Shown here in pieces: positions 1-7,672 of a stretch of 64,000 nucleotides of DNA. The notes beneath the pieces were generated by a model. The model was given only the letters and a program-made list of their open reading frames with translations. It was not told where the DNA came from and searched no databases. Numbering within the stretch: position 1 is the first letter of the stretch; every line of letters begins with the position of its first letter. The stretch is from Oleiphilus sp. (GTDB lineage: Bacteria; Pseudomonadota; Gammaproteobacteria; Pseudomonadales; Oleiphilaceae). Location of the stretch: NCBI GenBank assembly GCA_006212045.1, contig PZPK01000012.1, positions 62,001-126,000 on the forward strand, in the 5' to 3' direction. Position numbers and translations under genes: made by a program.

Positions 1-959
1 TGCTCAGCTTGTTTGCTTGAAGCTTTGTGCAACGTTGATGTCACCGACTTCATCAAAGCGTCTACTAGACTATCTTGCCGAGCGAAGTAGTGATGCTTAA
101 CAAACCCCAGCAGGTGAAGATAAATATTTTCTTTATCTGTAAATTGCGTCAGTTGTTGAATATCGGCTTTGCGTACCCATTCAGCATAATACCTAGTCGC
201 CTTGTCATTTATATTTAATTCGTCATAAACATCTGCAAGCTGATCAAACATATCTTTGAAAACGATCATGTTATTCACGTTTTGCTTAATATCTTTTGGC
301 CGCATGGACTGATCAATGTTCTTATATGATGCTAGCGGGGTAGTTGTTCTGCTTCCGGCAGTTATGGGAGTTAATAGGGAGTCCAGTAATTCTGAATGAG
401 CCGGTTTAATCGCCCTGCGAAGATTAGAAATTTGATTCTTCTCTGACTCGTTGAAAGCATCCGTGATTATTGTGTTTAATTCACTAAAGCTCGGAATGGC
501 TACTTGGTGTTTCCAGCAAGCATCTGTAAGCGCGTCGAAAATGAATTTTGGTTGTTCTTTTTGAGCAGCAAAATTCAGCGCTAAACCTACTAGAGTTTCA
601 GTCATACTACTGTCATAAGATTCCCAGTTCAGGAAATCCAGAATCTTGATTCTATGCCTGGTAACTAAAGATCCAGCGTAGCTAGTCAATGAAGTAGGGG
701 GTTCAACGCTTAAAGTTTTAGCCACATGGTTGATATCGCGCTTTCCAAATTGGGCAGAATTGAAAAAGCGAGCTCGAGATCTGAAGTAACCAAGCTGCAA
801 AATAAAGCCAATTCTGCTTTCGATCGGATGAATTCGAGTGATGCTTGATTTCAGTTCAGATGGAATCGAGAAGTAACGTTGACGATCTTCCTTGGAAAAT
901 CTAGGAGGAGTGTCGAACAACAGTCTTTCTGCGTCGTTCAAAATATTGATAACTGGCAT
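1..959 (-). CDS. Tn3-family transposase, N-terminal part (runs off the left edge)
   Basis: Only the first 319 codons are present; the reading frame stays open to base 1. The protein starts MPVINILNDAERLLFDTPP and continues with a segment containing ESRIGFILQLGYF and RARFFNSAQF. This is the pattern of the DUF4158 N-terminal region of Tn3-family TnpA, which binds the terminal inverted repeats. The DDE catalytic domain of the family lies at the C-terminus and is outside the window, so activity cannot be judged. The ATG at 957-959 follows GAGCGTAGTG on the minus strand, a weak ribosome site. The gene points away from the alkane operon, so the transposon end should lie just to its right. It is the best sign that the left part of the window moved by transposition. 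Confidence 0.85.
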   Translation of the reverse strand, partial: MPVINILNDAERLLFDTPPRFSKEDRQRYFSIPSELKSSITRIHPIESRIGFILQLGYFRSRARFFNSAQFGKRDINHVAKTLSVEPPTSLTSYAGSLVTRHRIKILDFLNWESYDSSMTETLVGLALNFAAQKEQPKFIFDALTDACWKHQVAIPSFSELNTIITDAFNESEKNQISNLRRAIKPAHSELLDSLLTPITAGSRTTTPLASYKNIDQSMRPKDIKQNVNNMIVFKDMFDQLADVYDELNINDKATRYYAEWVRKADIQQLTQFTDKENIYLHLLGFVKHHYFARQDSLVDALMKSVTSTLHKASSKQAE

Positions 960-1003
960 ATCACTACGCTCTTATTGTTATGGTGCGTAATTATTTATCG
1001 GTA

Positions 1004-1041
1004 CTCAGCAAGAAAAGCTTAGTATCGGGTGAGCCAGCCCC
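1004..1041 (-). repeat. Candidate Tn3-type terminal inverted repeat
   Basis: Read on the minus strand from 1041 the sequence begins GGGGCTGGCTCACC and contains ACTAAG about 20 bases in. Tn3-family ends usually start with GGGG and are about 38 bp long, with the transposase start close inside. Position (45 bp before the transposase ATG) and the GGGG start fit. The other end is not in the window, so it cannot be confirmed. Confidence 0.3.
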
Positions 1042-1050
1042 ATAAACAGC

Positions 1051-1071
1051 AAAACCGCACAAGGCGGTTTT
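1051..1071. terminator. Perfect 8-bp hairpin, terminator-like
   Basis: AAAACCGC and GCGGTTTT flank a 5-base loop (ACAAG). The stem is perfect and its right arm ends in four T on either strand, so it could work in both directions. The T-tract is short, so efficiency is uncertain. Confidence 0.4.
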
Positions 1072-1433
1072 AATGCGAGACGAAAGTTAGTAAGGCCTTG
1101 TCTCTGTATAGCGCCGCCCCCAGAAGCCGTGTTTAGAGTATGAAAGCGAGTGTGATATGTCAACGATTCACACAATTCACGTTTATCGGCTTTCATGAGT
1201 AAGCGGTCATTTAGATTTGGTTGAAATACATCGTAAACGACCACAAAAAGTTGATTGAGGGTTTGGCCTGATTTTTGACTTAAGCTGTTATTTACTAATA
1301 ATGATTCGCCAAAGATTGGCTTGGATTAGTCGATTTTAAGCATTGCTTTAAGCTAGGTTGTGTTTGTTCGTAGCTTTTGACTGAAATATGACTAGAATTA
1401 TAGAATTTAATAAAAATTACTGTCAAAAGTGTT

Positions 1434-2429
1434 ATGCAATCTAACCTCCTGTCTGTAACTTATTTCAATCATTTTGTTCGTTATGCGGAAGAGCAAAAAG
1501 TCGATTTAGCACCGTTTTGGAGAACATTAGATCATGATGGGAATGACCCTTTCATTACTTTGTCTACATTGAAACAGCTGGTTGTATTTTTGTGGAGTTC
1601 CGGTTGCCCAAAAAGTTTGGGGCTAGAGGTAGGGAAAAATATTAATCTTGCTAGTCACGGACACGTTGGCTACGGCCTGTCTCACATGAAGGATTTAGAA
1701 GAGAGTTTAGTGTTTTTATGTGAATATTATAAGGTGCGAGCCCAGATACTCCGCTTTAGACTTGAAGAAGATGATGAAAGCATTTTCCTGTGTATAGAAC
1801 CTACAGTTGAATGGGGAGAAATAAGGACTGTATTATACGAGACAATAGCTACCTTAGGGTATAACATAATTAAATTTGCGATCGGAAAAAAAGCAAAAGA
1901 TATCACGGTCGAAATGCCTTTCGAACAACCTTCCTGGTCTGTTCTTTATAGTGAATGTCTTTCTAATACAGTTAGTTATGGTCACGAAATACTAAGATTC
2001 GAGATTCCCCTTCATTGGAAAAGTATTCGCTGCGTTTCTGCAGACCCTGCCACCTCTGAAATGGCCGCCCAACAGTGCAGACTAGAAATGGCGCGTTTAA
2101 TTGATGAGCAATCCCTAAGCGAAAAAGTTAACGAATTGATATCGTCTAGTATTCAGTTTGGTCTGTCACTGGAGCAAGCAGCAAAGACACTTTATATGTC
2201 TAAAAGCACGTTTATTAGGAAGTTAAAGCAAGAGGACACTACATTCAAGCAGTTAATGGAAGCTGCTAAGAAAAGACATGCCCAGTATCTACTAATAAAT
2301 ACCAGTCAAAAGATTGAATCCATCTCCCTCCAACTTGGTTACGAAGACCTTTCTAACTTCGGAAGAAGTTTTAAGAGGTGGTTTGGTTGCTCACCGTCTC
2401 AATTTAGAGAGCAGCAAAGCCATATGTGA
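1434..2429 (+). CDS. AraC-family transcriptional regulator (probable alkane operon regulator)
   Basis: This is a 331-residue AraC/XylS-type activator. Residues 1-200 form an arabinose-binding-type sensory region typical of regulators of aliphatic compound catabolism. The C-terminal third carries two helix-turn-helix units: about residues 244-265 (SLEQAAKTLYMSKSTFIRKL) and about 293-315 (IESISLQLGYEDLSNFGRSF), followed by the family PSQFRE ending. It lies directly upstream of alkJ and alkB in the same orientation, which makes it the likely alkane- or alcohol-responsive activator of those genes. That role is inferred from position. No strong ribosome site precedes the ATG at 1434, but the start gives the usual family length. 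Confidence 0.85.
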   Translation: MQSNLLSVTYFNHFVRYAEEQKVDLAPFWRTLDHDGNDPFITLSTLKQLVVFLWSSGCPKSLGLEVGKNINLASHGHVGYGLSHMKDLEESLVFLCEYYKVRAQILRFRLEEDDESIFLCIEPTVEWGEIRTVLYETIATLGYNIIKFAIGKKAKDITVEMPFEQPSWSVLYSECLSNTVSYGHEILRFEIPLHWKSIRCVSADPATSEMAAQQCRLEMARLIDEQSLSEKVNELISSSIQFGLSLEQAAKTLYMSKSTFIRKLKQEDTTFKQLMEAAKKRHAQYLLINTSQKIESISLQLGYEDLSNFGRSFKRWFGCSPSQFREQQSHM

Positions 2430-2549
2430 TTTTTTTGGCACTTATAGACTATGAAATGAAACCCTCTGCCGTTTTGGGATCCAAGAATTTCAAATAGCAT
2501 TTGTATTCTCTAGATAGAAAGTGCATTGGGTCTTTGATGGGAGGGGAAA

Positions 2550-4160
2550 ATGCCAGAGTTAATATACGATTATATTATCGTTGGGGCTGGTTCAGCAGGC
2601 TGCGTATTAGCAAACCGTTTAAGCGAAGACGGGAAAAATACGGTGCTGGTTCTTGAAGCTGGCCCCGAAGATAAAAGCTCTATGATTAAGATTCCCGGCG
2701 CGTTTGCTTACTTCATGTTTAGTCGAAAATATAACTGGAGATATGAGACGGAGCCAGTAAATGATATTCGGGGAGGTAAGCCTATATTCTGTCCCAGAGG
2801 AAAAACATTGGGCGGAAGTAGTGCAGTCAATGCAATGGTGTATATTCGAGGGCATGAGTCTGATTATGATCATTGGCGCGAACTAGGTAATGAAGGTTGG
2901 GGGTTCAGTGATTTATTACCCTTCTTTAAAAAAGCTGAAACGAACGAGCGTGGTGGTGATGAGTATCATGGTGATCAGGGGCCATTATATGTTTCTGATA
3001 CCGTTAATAGTTATCCATTGAATGACTGTTTTATCAAGGGCGCAGAACAGGCGGGTTATCCTCTCACTAATGATTTTAACGGTCCTAATTTCGAAGGGGC
3101 AGGTTACTATCAGTTTACGATTAAAGATGGACAAAGGTGTGGTGTTTCAAGGTCTTATCTTAAGCCTGCATTAGATCGCCCCAATCTCAACATTCAATGT
3201 GAAGCCTTGGTTCAACGACTGATTTTCGATGAGAAAAAGGCAGAGGGTGTAGCCTATACCAAGGCAGGCCAAGATTTTGTGGTTAAGGCTCGCAAAGAAG
3301 TATTGTTGAGTGGGGGCAGCTTCAATTCGCCTCATTTATTGATGCTTTCTGGAATAGGTGAAAGTGAAGAGTTAAAACAACACGGTATTAGCACAATTCA
3401 TGACTTGCCAGGTGTTGGTAAAAATCTACAAGAGCACGTCGATGCGTGTGTTCTCGTTAAGAGTAAGAAAAAGGATGGCTTTTCTTTATCACCTCGAGGA
3501 CTGGGACGGATGTTGCCCGATACCTTGCGTTACTTGATGTTTAAAAAGGGTAATTTGGCAAACTCTATTACTCAAGCGGGGGCGTTTCTTAAATCCAATG
3601 ATGGTGTGCAGGTGCCAGATATTCAAATGCACTTTGTTCCCTTGTTGTTTGATGATTGTGGTCGTGACGCGCGCTTGCTATCGCAACATGGTTATTCCTT
3701 GCATGTCTGTGTTTTAAGGCCAAAAAGTAGAGGTGCTGTTAGTTTGAGATCAGCTAACCCGGAAGACAAAGTGAAGATCAATTTTAATTTTCTCAGTCAT
3801 CCCGATGATAGAAAAACATTGGTTGATGGTATTCGTTCTGCGCGGAAAATCTTGGCGGAAGATGCCTTTTCTGAGCATCGTGGCGATGAGTTTCATCCTG
3901 GATCGGATGTTATAGATGATGAGGCAATTCTACAGAAATGTAAGGATCGTTTAGGTTTGGTTTATCATCCCGTAGGGACCTGCAAAATGGGGAATGATGA
4001 TATGGCAGTTGTTGATAGTGAACTTAGGGTTCGTGGGGTTGAAAGGCTCCGGGTTATTGATGCATCTATTATGCCTACCTTAATTAGTGGTAACACGAAC
4101 GCACCGACTATTGCTATAGCAGAAAAGGCTGCAAGCCTGATTCTAAATGCTGGGGAGTAA
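2550..4160 (+). CDS. alkJ: GMC-family alcohol dehydrogenase, AlkJ-like
   Basis: This 536-residue FAD enzyme oxidises the 1-alkanol made by AlkB to the aldehyde and passes electrons to the respiratory chain. The N-terminal dinucleotide fold reads VGAGSAGCVLANRL, with GxGxxG at residues 12-17. GMC signatures are seen around residue 85 (GKTLGGSSAVNAMVYIRG) and at GGSFNSPHLLMLSGIG. The C-terminal active-site pair is His at about 473 (YHPVGTCKMG) and Asn at about 517 (SGNTNAPT). The start follows GGGAGGGG. Length fits AlkJ of Pseudomonas and marine alkane degraders. A strong terminator lies 70 bp downstream, so the gene is probably transcribed separately from alkB. Confidence 0.9.
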   Translation: MPELIYDYIIVGAGSAGCVLANRLSEDGKNTVLVLEAGPEDKSSMIKIPGAFAYFMFSRKYNWRYETEPVNDIRGGKPIFCPRGKTLGGSSAVNAMVYIRGHESDYDHWRELGNEGWGFSDLLPFFKKAETNERGGDEYHGDQGPLYVSDTVNSYPLNDCFIKGAEQAGYPLTNDFNGPNFEGAGYYQFTIKDGQRCGVSRSYLKPALDRPNLNIQCEALVQRLIFDEKKAEGVAYTKAGQDFVVKARKEVLLSGGSFNSPHLLMLSGIGESEELKQHGISTIHDLPGVGKNLQEHVDACVLVKSKKKDGFSLSPRGLGRMLPDTLRYLMFKKGNLANSITQAGAFLKSNDGVQVPDIQMHFVPLLFDDCGRDARLLSQHGYSLHVCVLRPKSRGAVSLRSANPEDKVKINFNFLSHPDDRKTLVDGIRSARKILAEDAFSEHRGDEFHPGSDVIDDEAILQKCKDRLGLVYHPVGTCKMGNDDMAVVDSELRVRGVERLRVIDASIMPTLISGNTNAPTIAIAEKAASLILNAGE

Positions 4161-4230
4161 GGTTTTCTTGATGTAAGTTTACAGGTGATAGAAGAATCAT
4201 CTGCTGAAGCACTTGTGTATTCAGGTTTTT

Positions 4231-4255
4231 AGGCGCTCATGTAGCGCCTTTTTTT
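4231..4255 (+). terminator. Rho-independent terminator after alkJ
   Basis: AGGCGCT, loop CATGT, AGCGCCT, then a run of seven T. It separates alkJ from the alkB unit. Confidence 0.85.
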
Positions 4256-4380
4256 GGTTTAATTTCTATTCAAAATTTTCATCAAAGACACAAATTGACC
4301 ATGACTTGACACCTCCAGCCATAACTCTCGCCAGCTCCTCCAAGTAATATTATACCTCTAACAAATACGGAGGAATAAAT

Positions 4381-5595
4381 ATGTCAAAAGAAACCGCAGC
4401 AATGCTTTCTATCCCACGCTCTCAGGAAGAGGGGCAGATAACCACTTGGATTTCGTTAAAAAAATACGCGTATCTTATTTCGCTTGTTCTACCTTTAGCC
4501 CCAATAAGTTCATGTTATTTAGCGGTAACTACGGGCAATGGATTATGGCTTTGGGCGACAATAGTATTTTGGTACTTCGGAATAGCTTTGCTAGACAAAT
4601 ACTTTGGCGACGATGAAGCGAACCCAACAGACAAAATGGTTGAAGAGCTTAAGTCTGAAGAATACTACAAGAAAGTTATGTATCTGACCGTGCCATTACT
4701 TTGGGCGGGAGTGATTGCCTGTGCATACACTGTTTCTCAATATGAATGGTCTTGGTTTAGCTTTCTGGGCGGCGCGTTGTCCGCGGGACTGGTAGCAGGT
4801 ATTGGCGTTAACTTGGGCCATGAGATGGGGCACAAGATCAATGATCGAGTTCAAGTATTCTTCGCCAAAATGGCGCTAGCTCTTTCTGGCTATGGGCACT
4901 TCTTTATTGAGCACAATAAAGGTCATCACAAAGATGTAGCGACACCTGAAGATCCAGCTTCTTCAAGAATGGGTGAGTCACTTTACAAGTTTGTGAAGCG
5001 CGAAATTCCTGGGGCGTTTCGTCGAGCTTGGGAACTGGAATCCGCTCGATTAAAGAGAATGGGTAAATCTGAGTGGTCTTTCAGCAATGAAATTATTCAG
5101 CCAGCTATCGCGACAATTGCCTTATACTCTTTGCTACTTGCTTACTTCGGCCCCATTATGATTCCTTTCTTGTTGATTGTTGCGGGCTTCGGTTACTGGC
5201 AGCTTACGTGCGCAAACTATATTGAGCACTATGGTCTGCTTCGTCAGAAAAATGAAAAAACAGGTCGCTATGAGCGTTGCCAGCCACATCACTCATGGAA
5301 TGCTAACCAAAAAGTTTCAAATTTGATTTTGTTGCACTTGCAGCGTCACTCTGATCACCATGCACACCCAACTCGTGCGTATCAGGTTTTGCGTGATTAT
5401 AACGGTGTTCCTAATCTGCCTGCAGGTTATCCATTGATGTTTGTATACGCAATGATTCCTTCTGTTTGGTTTTCGATAATGGACCCTAAAGTAGTTGCTT
5501 GGGCTGGTGGAGATATGGACAAAGTTAATATTGATGCCGACAAGAAGGACGAGCTCTACTCTCGCTACCATAATCCTGAAAAGAAGGCTGCTTAA
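4381..5595 (+). CDS. alkB: Alkane 1-monooxygenase
   Basis: This 404-residue integral-membrane non-haem di-iron hydroxylase converts n-alkanes to 1-alkanols using O2 and electrons delivered by rubredoxin. All AlkB histidine boxes are present: HEMGHK (His147, His151), EHNKGHHKDVATPEDPAS (His178, His182, His183), NYIEHYGL (His283) and LQRHSDHHAHP (His323, His326, His327). Several hydrophobic helices fill the N-terminal 140 residues and the region 240-275. The start follows a strong AGGAGG-like site (ACGGAGGAATAA). It heads a tight cluster with its electron-transfer partners and downstream oxidation enzymes. The 120-bp upstream region must hold the promoter, but no clear sigma-70 pair is seen, consistent with activator dependence. 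Confidence 0.97.
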   Translation: MSKETAAMLSIPRSQEEGQITTWISLKKYAYLISLVLPLAPISSCYLAVTTGNGLWLWATIVFWYFGIALLDKYFGDDEANPTDKMVEELKSEEYYKKVMYLTVPLLWAGVIACAYTVSQYEWSWFSFLGGALSAGLVAGIGVNLGHEMGHKINDRVQVFFAKMALALSGYGHFFIEHNKGHHKDVATPEDPASSRMGESLYKFVKREIPGAFRRAWELESARLKRMGKSEWSFSNEIIQPAIATIALYSLLLAYFGPIMIPFLLIVAGFGYWQLTCANYIEHYGLLRQKNEKTGRYERCQPHHSWNANQKVSNLILLHLQRHSDHHAHPTRAYQVLRDYNGVPNLPAGYPLMFVYAMIPSVWFSIMDPKVVAWAGGDMDKVNIDADKKDELYSRYHNPEKKAA

Positions 5596-5642
5596 GCAGT
5601 CTTTCTCCTGCCCTTTAGCTCGATATTAGACAAGGTTATCTT

Positions 5643-5996
5643 ATGTTCACTGTATCGTTATTTGCTTTCATCGGTGTCGCTAGTTTTGGTGCATATATGC
5701 TGAAAAAACGTGCACGTAAGGATTCAGTCAGAAGATGGATGATCAACGCGCACGGTGCCGGAGCGGTGGGAGCTGCATTTCTTTTGATGTATGCCCTCTA
5801 TGAATCTAGCTCAATGGGACACTTCAACGAGTGGAACTGGATTGCTGCCGCTTTACTCTCAAGTGTGGTCGTTGGAGCTTATTATTTATTTAGGGTGCTT
5901 TTAAAGAGAAAGAAAATACCACTGACTTTTCAGTTTATTCATGGATTGATTGCGATATTTTCCGTGTTGGTGCTCGCATACTCAATCATCATTTAA
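5643..5996 (+). CDS. Small membrane protein in the alkB operon
   Basis: This 117-residue protein lies 48 bp after alkB and 35 bp before the rubredoxin genes, in the same direction. It has an N-terminal helix, a basic segment KKRARKDSVRRW, then hydrophobic stretches around residues 40-55, 66-88 and 98-116, so about four membrane passes with positive loops. I do not recognise a named family. Its placement between monooxygenase and electron carriers suggests an accessory role in the membrane complex or in substrate uptake, but that is inference only. The start at 5643 follows GACAAGGTTATCTT, a moderate ribosome site. Confidence 0.75.
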   Translation: MFTVSLFAFIGVASFGAYMLKKRARKDSVRRWMINAHGAGAVGAAFLLMYALYESSSMGHFNEWNWIAAALLSSVVVGAYYLFRVLLKRKKIPLTFQFIHGLIAIFSVLVLAYSIII

Positions 5997-6030
5997 ACAA
6001 AGTATTACTTAAGAAAACAAAGGAGCAAAC

Positions 6031-6201
6031 ATGGCTCAGTATCAATGCCCAGATTGTGGCTATATTTACGACGAAGACAAAGGTGCAGAACACGAAGGTT
6101 ATCCATCAGGAACCAAGTGGAAGGATATTCCGGAAGATTTTCCTTGCCCGGACTGTTTTGTCCGAGAAAAGCCGGATTTTGAAGAAGTTAAACTTAAGTG
6201 A
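6031..6201 (+). CDS. Rubredoxin, AlkG1-like
   Basis: This 56-residue iron protein is too short for many gene finders. It has the two rubredoxin metal knuckles CPDCGYIYD (residues 6-14) and CPDCFVREKPDF (39-50), which bind one iron through four cysteines. The start follows AAAGGAGCAAAC. After the second knuckle it has one residue more than the next rubredoxin, an arginine. That insertion has been described for the AlkG1 class, which does not efficiently feed electrons to AlkB; this is recalled family knowledge. It ends 9 bp before the next rubredoxin. Confidence 0.93.
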   Translation: MAQYQCPDCGYIYDEDKGAEHEGYPSGTKWKDIPEDFPCPDCFVREKPDFEEVKLK

Positions 6202-6210
6202 GGGGCTGTC

Positions 6211-6387
6211 ATGAGCACTGAAAATTTTAGGAAATATTGTTGTATTACGTGTGACATGATTTACGACGAAGAGTTGGGTATGCCAGAGGAAGGAATTGAG
6301 CCGGGTACGCGGTTTGAAGACATCCCAGATGATTGGACTTGTCCTGAGTGTTCGGCATCGAAATCTGATTTTTACTTGCTTAAATAG
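6211..6387 (+). CDS. alkG: Rubredoxin, AlkG2-like electron donor to AlkB
   Basis: This 58-residue protein carries CCITCDMIYDEELG and CPECSASKSDF, the two iron-binding knuckles of rubredoxin. The second knuckle lacks the extra arginine of the preceding rubredoxin and matches the length of the AlkG2 class that passes electrons from rubredoxin reductase to AlkB. The start follows GAGGGGCTGTC closely. The first knuckle has an additional Cys (KYCCITC). It lies 9 bp downstream of the first rubredoxin and 10 bp upstream of the reductase, so the three are surely co-transcribed. Confidence 0.93.
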   Translation: MSTENFRKYCCITCDMIYDEELGMPEEGIEPGTRFEDIPDDWTCPECSASKSDFYLLK

Positions 6388-6397
6388 GAACTGGAAA

Positions 6398-7558
6398 GTG
6401 AAACACATTGTTATTGTTGGTTCTGGCCATGCTGGATTGACCCTTTCAAGAGAGCTCCGTTTACTAAATAAAGATATTGCGATTACTCTGCTTTCACGAG
6501 ATTCGGGCGATATGTATTACAAGCCCAATTTGTCTAAAGCTATTTCTATGAAGAAAAGCCCCGCAGACTTGGTCATGAAGAGAAAGTCTGTTTTAGAGCA
6601 GGAACAGAATATTAATATTCTGAGCGAAGTAAAGGTAACGGGAATCGAGAAAGAAGCTAAGTGCCTATTCTATTTGGATTCAGATGGCGTCGAAAGAGAG
6701 CTCGACTATGATCAATTGGTCCTGGCAACAGGTGCTTCTCCCGTTGATCTTAAACTAACAAATTCTGAAAGATGCATCTCTGTTAACTCGTTATCTGACT
6801 ACGAGAAATTTAGAGAACAATTGGAACAATTAGATCCTAAGGAGAAACGCATAGCCATTATTGGTGCAGGCTTCGTAGGAGTAGAGTTTGCAAGTGACCT
6901 TTGCTCAAACGGTTATGAAGTAGATGTTATTGATGCTGGTGATTGGCCTTTAAACCAGGCGTTGCCAAAAGAGCTTGGGAACAAGGTGATGGCAGCATTT
7001 CCAAGTGATAAAGCTAAATGGCATATGGGGTGCAAGGTTTCCTCGGTAGAAGATGAAGGAGAGGTACTTACTCTAAATCTAAATAATGGAACATCAATTA
7101 CAGCCGGTATGATTATTTCTTCTGTTGGGCTGTCACCTAATGTTGAACTTGCTCGAGCGGCAGGTTTGGAGGTAAGTAGGGGAATTGTTACGGATGAATA
7201 TCTTCGAACGAATTATGCAAATATCTATGCATTAGGTGACTGTGCGGAGACCTTTAACATTGTCAGACCATTCATTGGTCCAGCGACGCAATCAGCGAAA
7301 TGCTTAGCAAAGACTTTAATTGGTGAAGAAACTGCTGTTGAATTTATACGCCAGGCCGTACAGGTCAAACTTTCTTATATCCCTTTGCTTATATGCCCCG
7401 CCTCTGAGCCTGGAGGTGATTGGAATATTGACGGGGAACAAATAAACCTAATCGCTAGATATATAAGTGCTTCTAGGTTAAACGGGTTCTCATTACTAGG
7501 GGAGGCTGTTACTCAGAAAATACAGCTTCTTAAGGAGTTCCCTTTAAATACCGCATAA
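6398..7558 (+). CDS. alkT: Rubredoxin-NAD(+) reductase
   Basis: This 386-residue FAD flavoprotein moves electrons from NADH to rubredoxin for AlkB. An FAD-binding Rossmann motif VGSGHAGLTLSREL is at residues 7-20, an NAD-binding motif IIGAGFVGVEFASDL lies near the middle, and the FAD-contacting IYALGDCAE is near residue 290. The GTG at 6398 is chosen as start because AGGAACT precedes it at good spacing and the FAD motif then sits at the normal distance from the N-terminus. A longer frame from 6296 would overlap the rubredoxin gene and adds no conserved sequence. Length matches AlkT/RubB enzymes. Confidence 0.92.
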   Translation: MKHIVIVGSGHAGLTLSRELRLLNKDIAITLLSRDSGDMYYKPNLSKAISMKKSPADLVMKRKSVLEQEQNINILSEVKVTGIEKEAKCLFYLDSDGVERELDYDQLVLATGASPVDLKLTNSERCISVNSLSDYEKFREQLEQLDPKEKRIAIIGAGFVGVEFASDLCSNGYEVDVIDAGDWPLNQALPKELGNKVMAAFPSDKAKWHMGCKVSSVEDEGEVLTLNLNNGTSITAGMIISSVGLSPNVELARAAGLEVSRGIVTDEYLRTNYANIYALGDCAETFNIVRPFIGPATQSAKCLAKTLIGEETAVEFIRQAVQVKLSYIPLLICPASEPGGDWNIDGEQINLIARYISASRLNGFSLLGEAVTQKIQLLKEFPLNTA

Positions 7559-7672
7559 TTTACGGGCATAGAGGAAATGCAGATTGAAACGTTTGCGCTT
7601 GATTCGCCTCGTTTTTTATTGCATGAGTGCTAATTGGAACCAATTCTATTGATTAAAGAACAGAGAACAATA

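Larger units (their letters stand above)
960..1433. other. Intergenic region between transposase and AraC regulator
   Basis: No convincing gene is seen in these 474 bases. A 79-codon open frame on the minus strand (1005-1244) has no recognisable family and no good ribosome site. The stretch holds a GGGG-initiated candidate transposon end and a short perfect hairpin, listed separately. The 200 bases before the AraC gene are AT-rich and probably contain its promoter, but no clear -35/-10 pair could be assigned. Confidence 0.5.

Noticed and set aside
1005-1244. 79-codon open frame on the minus strand
   Set aside because: No family resemblance, no ribosome site, and it overlaps the candidate transposon end and the hairpin.
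6296-6397. Upstream extension of the rubredoxin reductase
   Set aside because: It overlaps the second rubredoxin gene and puts the FAD motif 34 residues too far in; GTG 6398 has a proper ribosome site.
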